This document shows positions 42,860-52,107 of a DNA stretch of 64,000 nucleotides, one piece after another. The translations under genes and the position numbers were made by a program. Positions within the stretch are counted from its first letter, which is position 1. Every line of letters starts with the position of its first letter. The notes under the pieces were generated by a model that was given only the letters and a program-made list of their open reading frames with translations, made no database searches and was not told the origin of the DNA. Source of the stretch: Paragemmobacter ruber (lineage in GTDB: Bacteria > Pseudomonadota > Alphaproteobacteria > Rhodobacterales > Rhodobacteraceae); NCBI RefSeq assembly GCF_009908315.1, contig NZ_JAAATW010000001.1:1612001-1676000 (forward strand). Direction: 5' to 3'.

Positions 42860-43579
42860 ATGGCCCGATCCGCGATCTGGCGTGAAATCGCCGCAACCCT
42901 GCGGGCCGAGATCGCGCGCGGCCACGTCCCGCCCGGTGGCCGCCTGCCGACCGAGGCCGACCTCGCCGCCCGCTTCGGCGTGAACCGCCATACCGTGCGC
43001 CATGCGCTGGCCGATCTCGCCGCCGAAGGGCTGGTCCATTCGCGGCGCGGGGCAGGGGTCTTTGTCACCGGGCGCGCGGCGGATTATCCGCTCGGCCGTC
43101 GCGTCCGCTTTCATCAGGCCGTGACCGCCGCCGGGATGACACCCTCCCGCCGCCTGACCCGCACCGAAACCCGCCCCGCGGACAAGGTGGAAGCCGGGCA
43201 TCTGGCGATTGGCGAAGGCGAGGCGGTCCATGTGTTCGAAGGCGTCTCGCTGGCCGATGGCCACCCGATCGCGATGTTCCGCTCGGTCTTTCCCGCCGCC
43301 CGCCTGCCCGATCTGCCCCGCCGCATGGCCGAGACGAACTCTGTCACCGCCGCGCTCGCCGCCTGCGGGGTGGCCGATTACACCCGCGCCTCCACCCGCC
43401 TCACCGCCAAGACCGCCAAGCCGATGCTGGCGCTTGCCCTCCAGATCAAGGAAGGCGCGCCGGTCCTGCGCTCCGTCGCGATCAACGTGGATCCCGCCGG
43501 GGTGCCGCTGGAATACGGCATCACCTGGTTTGCAGGCGATCGCGTCACCTTGACCGTGGGACCTGTGGAAATGTCATAA
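42860..43579 (+). CDS. phnF: GntR/HutC-type repressor of phosphonate genes
   Basis: 239 residues. N-terminal winged helix (IWREIAATLRAEIARG, then LPTEADLAARFGVNRHTVRH, 30-49) and a C-terminal UTRA ligand domain with DRVTLTVG at the end. Homologues named PhnF repress phn genes and are released by phosphate or phosphonate compounds. Divergent from phnG with TATA-centred palindromes between. Ribosome site AAAGGGGG. Confidence 0.9.
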   Translation: MARSAIWREIAATLRAEIARGHVPPGGRLPTEADLAARFGVNRHTVRHALADLAAEGLVHSRRGAGVFVTGRAADYPLGRRVRFHQAVTAAGMTPSRRLTRTETRPADKVEAGHLAIGEGEAVHVFEGVSLADGHPIAMFRSVFPAARLPDLPRRMAETNSVTAALAACGVADYTRASTRLTAKTAKPMLALALQIKEGAPVLRSVAINVDPAGVPLEYGITWFAGDRVTLTVGPVEMS

Positions 43580-43633
43580 GCCCGTTGCAGGCCGCGTTTA
43601 TCCACAGCAAAAACCAGATCGTGAGAGCAGCCC

Positions 43634-44818
43634 ATGCCCCCCTTCCTGCCCCCCTTGCGCCTGACCGGCGCGGATGTCCTGTCCGGTGACGGCTTTGCCA
43701 GCCGCCCGGTCGGCATCGCGAACGGGCAGATCGTCGAGGCCGGCGCCACGGCGGATGTGGATCTGTCGGGCTACTGGCTTCTGCCGGGCATCATCGACCT
43801 GCACGGCGACGGCTTCGAACGCCAGATCTTCCCCCGCCCCTCTGCCCCCTTTCCCATCGCGCAGGGCCTTGCCTCCACCGCGCGCGAGGCGGCGTCGCAT
43901 GGCGTGACCACCGCCTTCCTCGCCCAAAGCTGGAGCTGGGAAGGCGGCTTCCGCGGCCCCGATCAGGCCGAGGCGCTGATGGCCGCCGTGCAGGCGTTCC
44001 GCTCCACCGCCCCGGTCGACCTGCGCGTGCAGATCCGCGCCGAAACCCATCTGGTCGAGGCCGTCCCCCGCCTCATCGCCGCGGTCGAGCAGTTCCGTGT
44101 GGGCTATGTCGTGTTTAACGATCATCTCGAAGAAGGCTTCCAGATGCATCGCCGCAATCCCGATGGCTTCGGTCACTGGGCGCGCAAGGCCGGTCTGACC
44201 GAGGTGCAGTTGCTTACAAGGATGGAGGCCGCCCGCGCCAAGGCGCGCGACGTGCCGCGCGCGCTCTGCATGATGGCAGGCGCCTTCGACAGGCTCGGCG
44301 TGGTCTATGGCAGCCACGATGACCCCGATGCCGAAACGCGCGAGGTCTACCGCATGATCGGCGCCCGCGTGTCCGAATTTCCCACCACCCGCCGCGCCGC
44401 CGCCGCCGCCCGTGCGGCGGGCGATCCTGTCATCATGGGCGCACCCAATGTGGTGCGCGGCGGATCGCAGGCGGGCAACATCGCCGCCGTGGAACTGATC
44501 CGCGACGGGCTCTGCGATGCGCTGGTGTCGGATTACCACATCCCCGCGCTGCCGCTGGCCGTCTGGGCGCTGGTCGATCAGGGCATCCTGCCCTTGGCGC
44601 AGGCATGGCGGCTGGTGTCCGAAGGCCCGGCGCAGGTGCTGGGGCTGGTGGATCGCGGCACGCTGCAGAACGGCCTGCGCGCCGATCTCGTCGCGGTCAA
44701 CCGCGACACCCGCGCCGTGGAACTGGTCATCTCCGGTGGCCGCATGGCGCATCTGTCGGGCGAAGCCGCCGTCCGCTTCTGCGCCGTCGCAGGCAGCGCC
44801 CGCATGGCCGCCGAGTAA
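43634..44818 (+). CDS. phnM: PhnM-like amidohydrolase (third of three)
   Basis: 394 residues, 54 bp downstream of phnF on the same strand. The metal motif is DLHGDGFERQIFPRP (55-69; His57, Asp59), the same variant as in the protein encoded at 32895. YGSHDDPDAET, VVRGGSQAGN and LVSDYHIPA are the other conserved stretches. It may be co-transcribed with phnF. Annotated by family as ribose 1-methylphosphonate 5-triphosphate diphosphatase, but with a canonical PhnM nearby its substrate could differ. Confidence 0.82.
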   Translation: MPPFLPPLRLTGADVLSGDGFASRPVGIANGQIVEAGATADVDLSGYWLLPGIIDLHGDGFERQIFPRPSAPFPIAQGLASTAREAASHGVTTAFLAQSWSWEGGFRGPDQAEALMAAVQAFRSTAPVDLRVQIRAETHLVEAVPRLIAAVEQFRVGYVVFNDHLEEGFQMHRRNPDGFGHWARKAGLTEVQLLTRMEAARAKARDVPRALCMMAGAFDRLGVVYGSHDDPDAETREVYRMIGARVSEFPTTRRAAAAARAAGDPVIMGAPNVVRGGSQAGNIAAVELIRDGLCDALVSDYHIPALPLAVWALVDQGILPLAQAWRLVSEGPAQVLGLVDRGTLQNGLRADLVAVNRDTRAVELVISGGRMAHLSGEAAVRFCAVAGSARMAAE

Positions 44819-44820
44819 CG

Positions 44821-45888
44821 CTAACCCGCGAAGAGGCGCCGCAAACGCCCCGTGTCGATGGCGCGGACCACATGGCCCTCGGGCTTCACCGTCGCCACAT
44901 CCTCGCCCGCCACCAGCGCATTGACCACGGCTTCCTCCACCGCCTCCACCCCCGCCAGATAGACCGGGTCCATCCCTTCCCCGTTCACCTCGCGCCGCGT
45001 CAGGATTGCGGGGGCGTGCTGCGGCATCGGCCCTGGGTCCGCCACCGACAGGGCAAGGAAAATGTCCCCCGAACTGTTCCCCCCCGGCGTGCCACCCCGC
45101 CCGATCCCCAGCGCCGCCCGCTTCGCCATCTGCCGCAGATGCAGCGCCGACAGCGGCGCATCCGTCGCCAGCACCACGATGATCGACCCGTCCTCGCGGT
45201 CCTTCAGCCCATCCTCGGGGAACATCTCCCCCACCGGGCGGCCAAGGATCCGCAGCCATGGCCGCAGCCCGTGATTGGCCTGCACCAGCGCACCCACGGT
45301 GAACGCCTCTCCCCCCACCTCCACCAGACGTGACGCCGTTCCCGTCCCGCCCTTGAACTCATAGCAGATCATCCCGTTCCCGCCGCCCGTGGACCCCTCC
45401 GCCACCGGCCCGCCCGCCGCCGCGCGCAAGGCCGCCAGCGCATGATCCGGCGTCACATGCAGGGCGTTGATGTCGTTCAACACCCCGTCATAGGTTTCCG
45501 CCACCACCGGCATGGCCCAGGCGTGATCTTCCGCGAAATAGCGGTCATAGGTCTCGATCATCCAGCGCACCGCGCCGTGATGCACCGCGCCCACGCCATG
45601 GGTGTTGGTGATGCAGACCGGCCCGATGAAATAGCCCGCATCGTCGATCCAATGCGTCCCCGTCATCTCGCCGTTGCCGTTCAACGCGTAATGCCCCGCC
45701 CAGACCGGCACCGGCATGCCTGCGTCCGCACGCGGCAGGATCGCCGTCACGCCCGTGCGCATCTTCCGTGCCGGATCGGTCAGCGTGCAGAACCCCACCC
45801 GCAGCCCCGGCACATCGGTGATCGCGTTCCACCGCCCCGGCCGCCCCGGAAAGGGCAGCCCCAGATCGCGCGCGCGGGGTTTCGTCAT
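44821..45888 (-). CDS. P1-family (DmpA-like) aminopeptidase
   Basis: 355 residues. Ntn-type hydrolase made as a proenzyme that cuts itself to expose a serine. The cut site is in GGNSSGDIFLALS (269-281): by alignment with the usual NGSGD the nucleophile is Ser273, and the residue before it is Ser rather than Gly. NAITDVPGLRVGF at the N-terminus and TNTHGVGAVHHG are typical. DmpA-type enzymes remove N-terminal residues from small peptides, or act on beta-peptides. Convergent with the third phnM; the stops are 2 bp apart. Confidence 0.9.
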   Translation of the reverse strand: MTKPRARDLGLPFPGRPGRWNAITDVPGLRVGFCTLTDPARKMRTGVTAILPRADAGMPVPVWAGHYALNGNGEMTGTHWIDDAGYFIGPVCITNTHGVGAVHHGAVRWMIETYDRYFAEDHAWAMPVVAETYDGVLNDINALHVTPDHALAALRAAAGGPVAEGSTGGGNGMICYEFKGGTGTASRLVEVGGEAFTVGALVQANHGLRPWLRILGRPVGEMFPEDGLKDREDGSIIVVLATDAPLSALHLRQMAKRAALGIGRGGTPGGNSSGDIFLALSVADPGPMPQHAPAILTRREVNGEGMDPVYLAGVEAVEEAVVNALVAGEDVATVKPEGHVVRAIDTGRLRRLFAG

Positions 45889-46041
45889 CGGGCCTCACCT
45901 GTGCTGAACGCTCGCCCCAGTCATCGCCCATCCCGCGCCCGGCGCAAAGCCGCAAATTCCGCCCCCTGCCACCAAGGTCGTGTTGAGCGCTTGGCCACAC
46001 AGGCGCAGGATACCCCCACAGCCAGACCTGGGGAGAGGCCT

Positions 46042-47808
46042 GTGCGCGACCGCGATCATGTCCGGGAAATCGACCATGTCCTGAACGGCCGCCCGTCCGA
46101 ACGCGACGGCGTGGTCGCCCAGTCGTGGCGCCGCTGCGTCAATGATTACGGGCTCGATCCCACTCGCCCCAGCCCCCCGCATATCGTCACCGAAAGCCGC
46201 CTGCGCGAACATCGCGAACAATCCGAACGCCTCATCGCCATCGCCCGCAGCGGGCTCGAGGCGCTGTTCCGCCAGATCGCCGGTCAGAAATATGTCCTCC
46301 TTCTGGCCGATGCCAAAGGCGTGACCGTGGATTACTTCGGTGATCCGAAATTCGAAGATGAACTGCGCCGCGCGGGCCTCTATCTCGGCTCCGACTGGTC
46401 GGAACAGCTTGCCGGCACCTGCGGCGTGGGGTCCTGCCTCGTGACGCAACAGGCCATCACCATCCACCAGACCGATCATTTCGACCTGACGCACACGCCG
46501 CTCTCCTGCACCGCCGCCCCGATCTTCGATACCTCGGGCAACCTTACGGCGGTGCTCGACATCTCGCTTCTTCGCTCGCCCCAGCCCAAGATCAGCCAGA
46601 GCCTTGCGCTGAACCTCGTCACCGCCAGCGCGCGGCGGGTGGAAATGGCCAACCTCATGGCGATGAACCGCGGCGACTGGGTGCTGCGCTTCTCCACCAG
46701 CCCCGAATTTCTGGATGTCGATCCCGAAGCCGCCGTCGCGCTGGATGGATCCGGCCGCATCATCGGCATGACGCATGGCGCCGAAACCGTTCTGGCCCAG
46801 CAGGGCACGGGCGCCGTGCTGGGCGAACGGATCGACCGCTTCTTCGACCTGTCGGTGGACAACCTGCCCGATCTGATGCGCGGCCGCCCGACCGAGGATC
46901 GCCTCATCACCCTGCGCGACGGGCAGGGGATGTTCGGCCATGCCATCGCCCCGCAATCCGAACGCCTCTCCCTTCCCGTGGCGCGCGGCGGGCCAACCTC
47001 GGCGTTCCAGAGCATCGGCGGCAGTGATCCCGCGATCCAGCGGCTGGTGGCCGAAGCCGCCCGCCTTGCCCCCACCTCGATCCCGGTGCTTGTCACCGGC
47101 GAAACCGGCACGGGCAAGGAACGGCTGATCCGCGCCATTCATGCCAGCCAGCCGGGCAACCGCCCCTTCGTTGCCCTCACCGCCGCGACCCCGCCCGAAG
47201 ACTGGCCCGCGCTGGCCGAGGCCGCCCAGACCGGCACCCTGTTCCTCGACGCGCCCGAAGACCTGCCCCCCGCCAGCCAGTCGCATCTGTTGCGCCTCGT
47301 GGCGGGCCTCGATACCCTGCCCACCCGCCGCCGCCCCCGCTTGATGACCGCCACCGCCGCCGACCTGCCCGCGCTGGTGCGCGAGGGGGCGTTCCGGCCC
47401 GATCTGTTCTTCCGGCTGGCGGCGGCCCGGCTGTCCCTGCCGCCGCTGCGCCTGCGGCAGGATTTCGACTGGCTGCTGGATCGCATGATGCGCCAGTTCA
47501 GCCACCTGCGCCCCGACAGCCTGCGCCTCTCGCCCGCCGCGCGGGCGGAACTGCAATCGCGCGACTGGCCCGGCAACCTGCGCGAACTGGCCAATACGCT
47601 GGAGGTGGCGGTCGCCCTTGCCGAAGGCGCGGTCATCGACCTGCCCGATCTGCCCCCCGCCCCGCTTGCGCCCGTGGAACGGCCCGACACCCTTGCCGAT
47701 GTGCTGGCCGCCTGCGGCGGCAACATGGCGCTGGCCGCGCGGCGGATGGGGGTCAACCGCTCCACCATCCTGCGCCGCGCCCGGCGCGACGGGCTCCTGC
47801 CCAACTAG
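46042..47808 (+). CDS. AcoR-type transcriptional activator with a degenerate AAA+ domain
   Basis: 588 residues from the GTG at 46042 (GGGGAGAGG upstream); the longer open frame is a shadow. N-terminal AcoR-like sensor (SWRRCVNDYGLDP, then a GAF-like part about 60-200), a central AAA+ domain and a Fis-type helix-turn-helix (LAACGGNMALAARRMGVNRS). Walker A GETGTGKE is at 353-360. The Walker B region is LFLDAPED (400-407), with Ala404 where a catalytic glutamate belongs, and only 47 residues separate the two: the GAFTGA loop that contacts sigma-54 is absent. Probably activates the monooxygenase next door by another route. Confidence 0.9.
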   Translation: MRDRDHVREIDHVLNGRPSERDGVVAQSWRRCVNDYGLDPTRPSPPHIVTESRLREHREQSERLIAIARSGLEALFRQIAGQKYVLLLADAKGVTVDYFGDPKFEDELRRAGLYLGSDWSEQLAGTCGVGSCLVTQQAITIHQTDHFDLTHTPLSCTAAPIFDTSGNLTAVLDISLLRSPQPKISQSLALNLVTASARRVEMANLMAMNRGDWVLRFSTSPEFLDVDPEAAVALDGSGRIIGMTHGAETVLAQQGTGAVLGERIDRFFDLSVDNLPDLMRGRPTEDRLITLRDGQGMFGHAIAPQSERLSLPVARGGPTSAFQSIGGSDPAIQRLVAEAARLAPTSIPVLVTGETGTGKERLIRAIHASQPGNRPFVALTAATPPEDWPALAEAAQTGTLFLDAPEDLPPASQSHLLRLVAGLDTLPTRRRPRLMTATAADLPALVREGAFRPDLFFRLAAARLSLPPLRLRQDFDWLLDRMMRQFSHLRPDSLRLSPAARAELQSRDWPGNLRELANTLEVAVALAEGAVIDLPDLPPAPLAPVERPDTLADVLAACGGNMALAARRMGVNRSTILRRARRDGLLPN

Positions 47809-47822
47809 GCCGTTGCACGCGC

Positions 47823-47838
47823 CGTTGCGTCCGCAACG
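47823..47838 (+). promoter_or_regulatory. Candidate activator site upstream of the monooxygenase gene
   Basis: CGTTGCG-TC-CGCAACG is a perfect 7-bp inverted repeat with a 2-base spacer, 108 bases before the monooxygenase ATG and right after the activator gene. The TTGCG/CGCAA form resembles enhancer sites of AcoR-like proteins. No -24/-12 sigma-54 promoter is apparent downstream. Confidence 0.6.
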
Positions 47839-47945
47839 CCCGCGCCGGGAAACTGCACCGCCCCCCGCATCCCCCGCAGGAACAGGATGACAGCATCCCC
47901 CAATCCGCGCCCCCTTATGGGCAGAGGAGCGAAAGGGAGGACAAA

Positions 47946-49745
47946 ATGCTCGATTCATCCGCGACCACCGAGGTGCAGGCCGCTCTCGATACTTTCGGCG
48001 CGGCGCTGGAACGCGGCGACATCGCCGCCGCCACCGCCTGCTTTCAGGACGATTGCTATTGGCGCGATCTGGTGACCTTCACCTGGAACATCCACACCAG
48101 CGAAGGCAAGGACCAGATCGCCGCCATGCTGGGCGCGCAACTGGCCGCAACCCAACCGTCCAACTGGCGCATTGCCGACGGCGAAACCGCCAGCGAAGAC
48201 GGCGGCATCTCCACCGCATGGATCACTTTTGAGACCGCCGTCGCGCGCGGCTATGGCCTGATCCGCCTGAAGGATGGCCTGATCTGGACCTTGCTCACCA
48301 CCATGGTGGAACTCAAGGGGCATGAAGAACCCAAGGGCTTCGCCCGCCCGCTGGGCGCCAAGCACGGCGCTGACAAGCACCGCCCCACCTGGAAAGAGGA
48401 ACGCGAGGCCGAGGCGCGGGATCTGGGCTACACCACCCAACCCTATGTCGTCATCATCGGTGGCGGGCAGGGCGGCATCGCGCTGGGCGCACGCCTGCGG
48501 CAACTGGGCGTTCCCGCGATCATCGTGGAGAAGAACGAAAAGCCCGGCGACAGCTGGCGCAACCGCTACAAATCGCTCTGCCTGCATGACCCGGTCTGGT
48601 ATGACCACCTGCCCTACATCAAATTCCCGGAAAACTGGCCCGTCTTCGCACCGAAGGACAAGGTCGGCGACTGGCTAGAGATGTATACGAAGGTGATGGA
48701 ACTGAACTACTGGTCCCGCACCACCTGCAAATCCGCCAAATATGACGAGGTGACAAAGGAATGGACCGTGGTGGTGGACCGCGACGGTCAGGAAGTCGTG
48801 CTGCGGCCCAAACAGCTTGTCCTCGCCACTGGCATGTCGGCCAAGCCGAACCTGCCCAGCTACAAGGGGATGGAGACGTTCCGGGGCGATCAGCACCATT
48901 CGTCGCAACATCCCGGCCCCGATGCCTATCGCGGCAAACGCGCGGTGGTGATCGGATCGAACAACTCCGCCCACGACATCTGCGCCGCGCTTTGGGAAAA
49001 CGATGTCGATGTCACGATGGTGCAGCGCTCTTCCACCCATATCGTGCGGTCCGAACCGCTGATGGAATATGGGCTGGGCGCGCTCTACTCCGAACAGGCG
49101 GTCCGCTCCGGGATGACCACCGAAAAGGCCGACCTGATCTTCGCCTCGCTGCCCTACAAGATCCTGCACGAATTCCAGATCCCCATCTATGACAAGATCA
49201 AGGAGGTGGATGCCGAATTCTATGCCGGCCTCGAAAAGGCAGGGTTCTGGCTCGATTGGGGGGCCGATGGATCGGGCCTCTTCATGAAATACCTCCGCCG
49301 CGGGTCGGGCTATTACATCGACGTGGGCGCCAGCCAGCTCATCATCGACGGCAAGATCAAGCTCGCCCATGGCAATGTGGCCGAGGTGGTCCCCGATGGC
49401 GTGGTGCTGGAGGACGGCACCCACCTGCCCGCCGATGTGATCGTCTACGCCACCGGCTACGGCTCCATGAACGGCTGGGCGGCTGACCTGATCGGCAAGG
49501 ACGTGGCCGACAAGGTCGGCAAATGCTGGGGCCTCGGGTCCGACACGCCCAAGGATCCGGGTCCCTGGGTGGGCGAACAGCGCAACATGTGGAAACCGAC
49601 GAAGCAAGAGGCGCTGTGGTTCCACGGCGGCAACCTGCACCAGTCGCGCCACTATTCGCAATTCCTGTCGCTGCAACTGAAAGCGCGGATGGAAGGCATC
49701 GACACCCCGGTCTACGGCATCCCCGAAACCTACCATCTGGGGTAA
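47946..49745 (+). CDS. Flavin-containing monooxygenase with an N-terminal NTF2/SnoaL-like domain
   Basis: 599 residues. Residues about 8-125 form a SnoaL/NTF2-type cone domain (CFQDDCYWRDLVTFTWNIHT). The rest is a class B monooxygenase: FAD motif GGGQGG (172-177), dinucleotide motif GSNNSAHD (337-344) and a late ATGYG. Uses NADPH and oxygen on a nucleophilic or ketone substrate that is unknown here. The AcoR-like activator upstream suggests induction by its substrate. Ribosome site AAGGGAGG. Confidence 0.88.
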   Translation: MLDSSATTEVQAALDTFGAALERGDIAAATACFQDDCYWRDLVTFTWNIHTSEGKDQIAAMLGAQLAATQPSNWRIADGETASEDGGISTAWITFETAVARGYGLIRLKDGLIWTLLTTMVELKGHEEPKGFARPLGAKHGADKHRPTWKEEREAEARDLGYTTQPYVVIIGGGQGGIALGARLRQLGVPAIIVEKNEKPGDSWRNRYKSLCLHDPVWYDHLPYIKFPENWPVFAPKDKVGDWLEMYTKVMELNYWSRTTCKSAKYDEVTKEWTVVVDRDGQEVVLRPKQLVLATGMSAKPNLPSYKGMETFRGDQHHSSQHPGPDAYRGKRAVVIGSNNSAHDICAALWENDVDVTMVQRSSTHIVRSEPLMEYGLGALYSEQAVRSGMTTEKADLIFASLPYKILHEFQIPIYDKIKEVDAEFYAGLEKAGFWLDWGADGSGLFMKYLRRGSGYYIDVGASQLIIDGKIKLAHGNVAEVVPDGVVLEDGTHLPADVIVYATGYGSMNGWAADLIGKDVADKVGKCWGLGSDTPKDPGPWVGEQRNMWKPTKQEALWFHGGNLHQSRHYSQFLSLQLKARMEGIDTPVYGIPETYHLG

Positions 49746-49751
49746 AAGGCG

Positions 49752-49777
49752 GCCGCCCCGGCCTCAACCGGGGCGGC
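49752..49777 (-). terminator. Hairpin between the converging monooxygenase and permease genes
   Basis: GCCGCCCCGG pairs perfectly with CCGGGGCGGC around a 6-base loop. On the minus strand it is followed by CCGCCTTTTACC. It could end both transcripts and overlaps the last codons of the permease gene. Confidence 0.55.
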
Positions 49778-50540
49778 GCACCTGCGGCCCGCGCGTCTCG
49801 ATCTGCCGGAACAGCAGCACGATCGCCCCCGCCAGCAGCATGTAGACCAGCGCCAGCAGCAAAAGCGGCTCGTAAACGATGAACGTATCCTGCCGCACCC
49901 GGCTCGCCACGGCATAGATCTCCACCACCGTGATCGTCGCCACCAACGGCGTCGCCTTCATCTGCAACACCGTCTCGCCCCCCAGCGTGGGCAGCACCGC
50001 GCGCACCGCCTGCGGCAGCCAGATGCGCCACAGGATCAGGTGCCGCGGCATCCCCATGGCGCGGGCCGCCTCCAACTGCCCGCGCGGCACGGATTTGAAC
50101 GCCCCGCGCATCACCTCGCCCTCATAGCCCGCAAAGGACAGCGTCAGCGCCAGCAGCGCATAGGGCCATGCCTGCCGCAGGATCGGCCACAGGTCGCTCT
50201 GCCGGATCCACGGAAACTGCGGAAACAGCGACCCCAGCCCGTAATAAAAAAGCCAGATCTGCAGCAGCAGCGGCGTCCCCCGGATGACCGTGCAGAACAC
50301 CCGTGCGGGTGCCGCCAGATACCAGGGCCCCGCTGCCTGCGCCAAACCCAAAGGCACCGCCAGCGCCATCCCCAGCACCGATGACAGGACCAGCAGCCAG
50401 ATCGTCCGCCAGATGCCCTCGGCCATCATCGGCGCGTATTTCGGCAACCAGTCCCAGCGCATCGTCGTCGCGCACCAGATCACCAGCCCCAGCCCGATCA
50501 GGCCCAGCGCTATCCGATGCGGTTGCAACCACGCCCGCAT
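49764..50540 (-). CDS. Polar amino acid ABC transporter permease, HisM type
   Basis: 258 residues from the ATG at 50540; the longer frame overlaps the previous gene. Five to six membrane helices. SVPRGQLEAARAMGMPRHLILWRI is the coupling loop that docks on the ATPase, in the HisM/OccM form. Pairs with the permease encoded just upstream (1-bp gap). Last gene of a four-gene amino acid import operon. Confidence 0.9.
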   Translation of the reverse strand: MRAWLQPHRIALGLIGLGLVIWCATTMRWDWLPKYAPMMAEGIWRTIWLLVLSSVLGMALAVPLGLAQAAGPWYLAAPARVFCTVIRGTPLLLQIWLFYYGLGSLFPQFPWIRQSDLWPILRQAWPYALLALTLSFAGYEGEVMRGAFKSVPRGQLEAARAMGMPRHLILWRIWLPQAVRAVLPTLGGETVLQMKATPLVATITVVEIYAVASRVRQDTFIVYEPLLLLALVYMLLAGAIVLLFRQIETRGPQVRRPG

Positions 50541-50541
50541 C

Positions 50542-51258
50542 TCAGCCCCCCGCATTGCGCGGCTCACCGCGCCGCGCCCAGGCTTCGATCCGGGCAAAGA
50601 CCCAGCCCGACAGCAGCGTGAGGATCAGATAGATCACCCCCGCCGCGATGAAGAAGGTAAAGAACGCCTTTGTCGATGCCGCCGCCTGCCGCGTGGCAAA
50701 GGTCAACTCGCCAAAGCCCACCACCGCCAGCAGCGCGGTGTCCTTGGTGGCAATCAGCCACAGGTTGGAAAGCCCCGGCATCGCCAGCCCCAGCATGGCC
50801 GGAAAGATGATCCGCCGCGCCATCAACAGGGGCGGCATCCCCATCGCGCGCGCGGCCTCCACCTGCCCCGGCGGCACCGCCAGCAGTGCGCCCCGCAACA
50901 CCTCGGTCGCATAGGCGCCCTGCACCACGCCAAGAACGGTGATCCCCGCTGCAACCCCGGAAATCTGGATCCGCTCATGGCCGAAGGCGATCAGCACCTG
51001 ATTCACCAGATCCGTCACCCCGAAATACAAGATCAGGATCAGGATCAGCTCCGGCACGGCGCGCACGATCGTCGTATACATCGCCAGCAGGTCGCGCGTG
51101 ACAGGCCCGCCATGGATCTTGCCCCATGCGCCAAGGCCACCCAGCACCAGACCCAGCGAAAACGCCCCCACCGCGATCAGCAGCGAATTCCACAGCCCGG
51201 CAAGCAGCGTCGCCCCCCATCCGGGGGGCGAGAGGGCCAGAAGGTCCAGCGGTCCCAT
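50542..51258 (-). CDS. Polar amino acid ABC transporter permease, HisQ type
   Basis: 238 residues, five membrane helices. VPPGQVEAARAMGMPPLLM is the EAA-type coupling loop. Similar to HisQ/OccQ, permeases for histidine, arginine or octopine. It lies between the binding-protein gene and the second permease gene on the same strand. Confidence 0.9.
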   Translation of the reverse strand: MGPLDLLALSPPGWGATLLAGLWNSLLIAVGAFSLGLVLGGLGAWGKIHGGPVTRDLLAMYTTIVRAVPELILILILYFGVTDLVNQVLIAFGHERIQISGVAAGITVLGVVQGAYATEVLRGALLAVPPGQVEAARAMGMPPLLMARRIIFPAMLGLAMPGLSNLWLIATKDTALLAVVGFGELTFATRQAAASTKAFFTFFIAAGVIYLILTLLSGWVFARIEAWARRGEPRNAGG

Positions 51259-51282
51259 CCCGCCCTCTCCCCGAACTCAGCC

Positions 51283-52059
51283 TCAGTTCCCGTAGATGCT
51301 CGACGCGAAATAGCCCGCCGTGATCTTGTCATAGGTGCCATCGGCCAGCACGGCGGCGATCCCCTTGTTGAAGGCCGCCTTCAGATCTTCCTCGCCCTTG
51401 CGCAGGCCCACACCCACGCCAAGGCCCAGAATCGCCGGATCATCCGCCACGGCACCCTTCACCTCGCAGCAGGCCGCCCCTTCCGGCGTGGCAAGGAAGG
51501 CATCCAGCGCGATGCTGTCGGCCTGAATGGCGTCGATGCGGCCCGCGACCAGATCCTGATTGGCCTCGTCCTGCGTCTGGTAGGTCTTCACCTCGGCGGC
51601 GGTGGGGGCAAAGTACTTCTCGACATAGGCCTGATGCACGGTCGACACCTGCACCCCCACGATCTTGCCCGCCAGCCCCTCGGGCGTCGGCGCCATCTCC
51701 ACACCCTTGGCACCCACCACGACCGTGGGCGTGTTGTAGTACTTGTCGGAAAAGTCGATGGTCTGCATCCGCTCTTCGGTGATCGACATCGACGCCATGA
51801 TCGCGTCGATCTGCCCCGCCGTCAGCGACGGGATGATCCCGTCCCAGGCCACCGGCACGATCTCGCAGGTCAGCTCGGCCGCAGCGCAGATCGCGCCGAT
51901 CATCTCCACCTCCCAGCCGACCCATGCGCCGCTCGCATCCTGGCTGGCAAAGGGCGGATAGGCCTCGGCGGCGATCCCCACCTTCACGGCCGTCTGGGCC
52001 TGCGCCGCCCCCGCCATAAGGCCCAGCGTCAGCGCCATCGCGGTCATCGTTCTTTTCAT
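51283..52059 (-). CDS. Polar amino acid ABC transporter periplasmic binding protein
   Basis: 258 residues. Signal peptide about 1-22 (AAQAQ). Type II binding fold: VGIAAEAYPPFASQDASG opens the pocket and WEVEMIGAICAAAELTCEIV follows; NTPTVVVGAKG and DAIQADSIAL are the usual hinge regions. Two adjacent cysteines near residue 198 (GAACCEVKG) are unusual. The ligand is probably arginine, octopine or a related cation, by family only. Confidence 0.9.
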   Translation of the reverse strand: MKRTMTAMALTLGLMAGAAQAQTAVKVGIAAEAYPPFASQDASGAWVGWEVEMIGAICAAAELTCEIVPVAWDGIIPSLTAGQIDAIMASMSITEERMQTIDFSDKYYNTPTVVVGAKGVEMAPTPEGLAGKIVGVQVSTVHQAYVEKYFAPTAAEVKTYQTQDEANQDLVAGRIDAIQADSIALDAFLATPEGAACCEVKGAVADDPAILGLGVGVGLRKGEEDLKAAFNKGIAAVLADGTYDKITAGYFASSIYGN

Positions 52060-52107
52060 CGTCGGTCTCCCTGTTGGTTTCTTCTTCTTCCCCGTCCGGC
52101 CCGCCGC

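Noticed and set aside
47839-47945. A sigma-54 promoter before the monooxygenase gene
   Set aside because: No GG-N10-GC element at the right distance is visible, and the regulator lacks GAFTGA.
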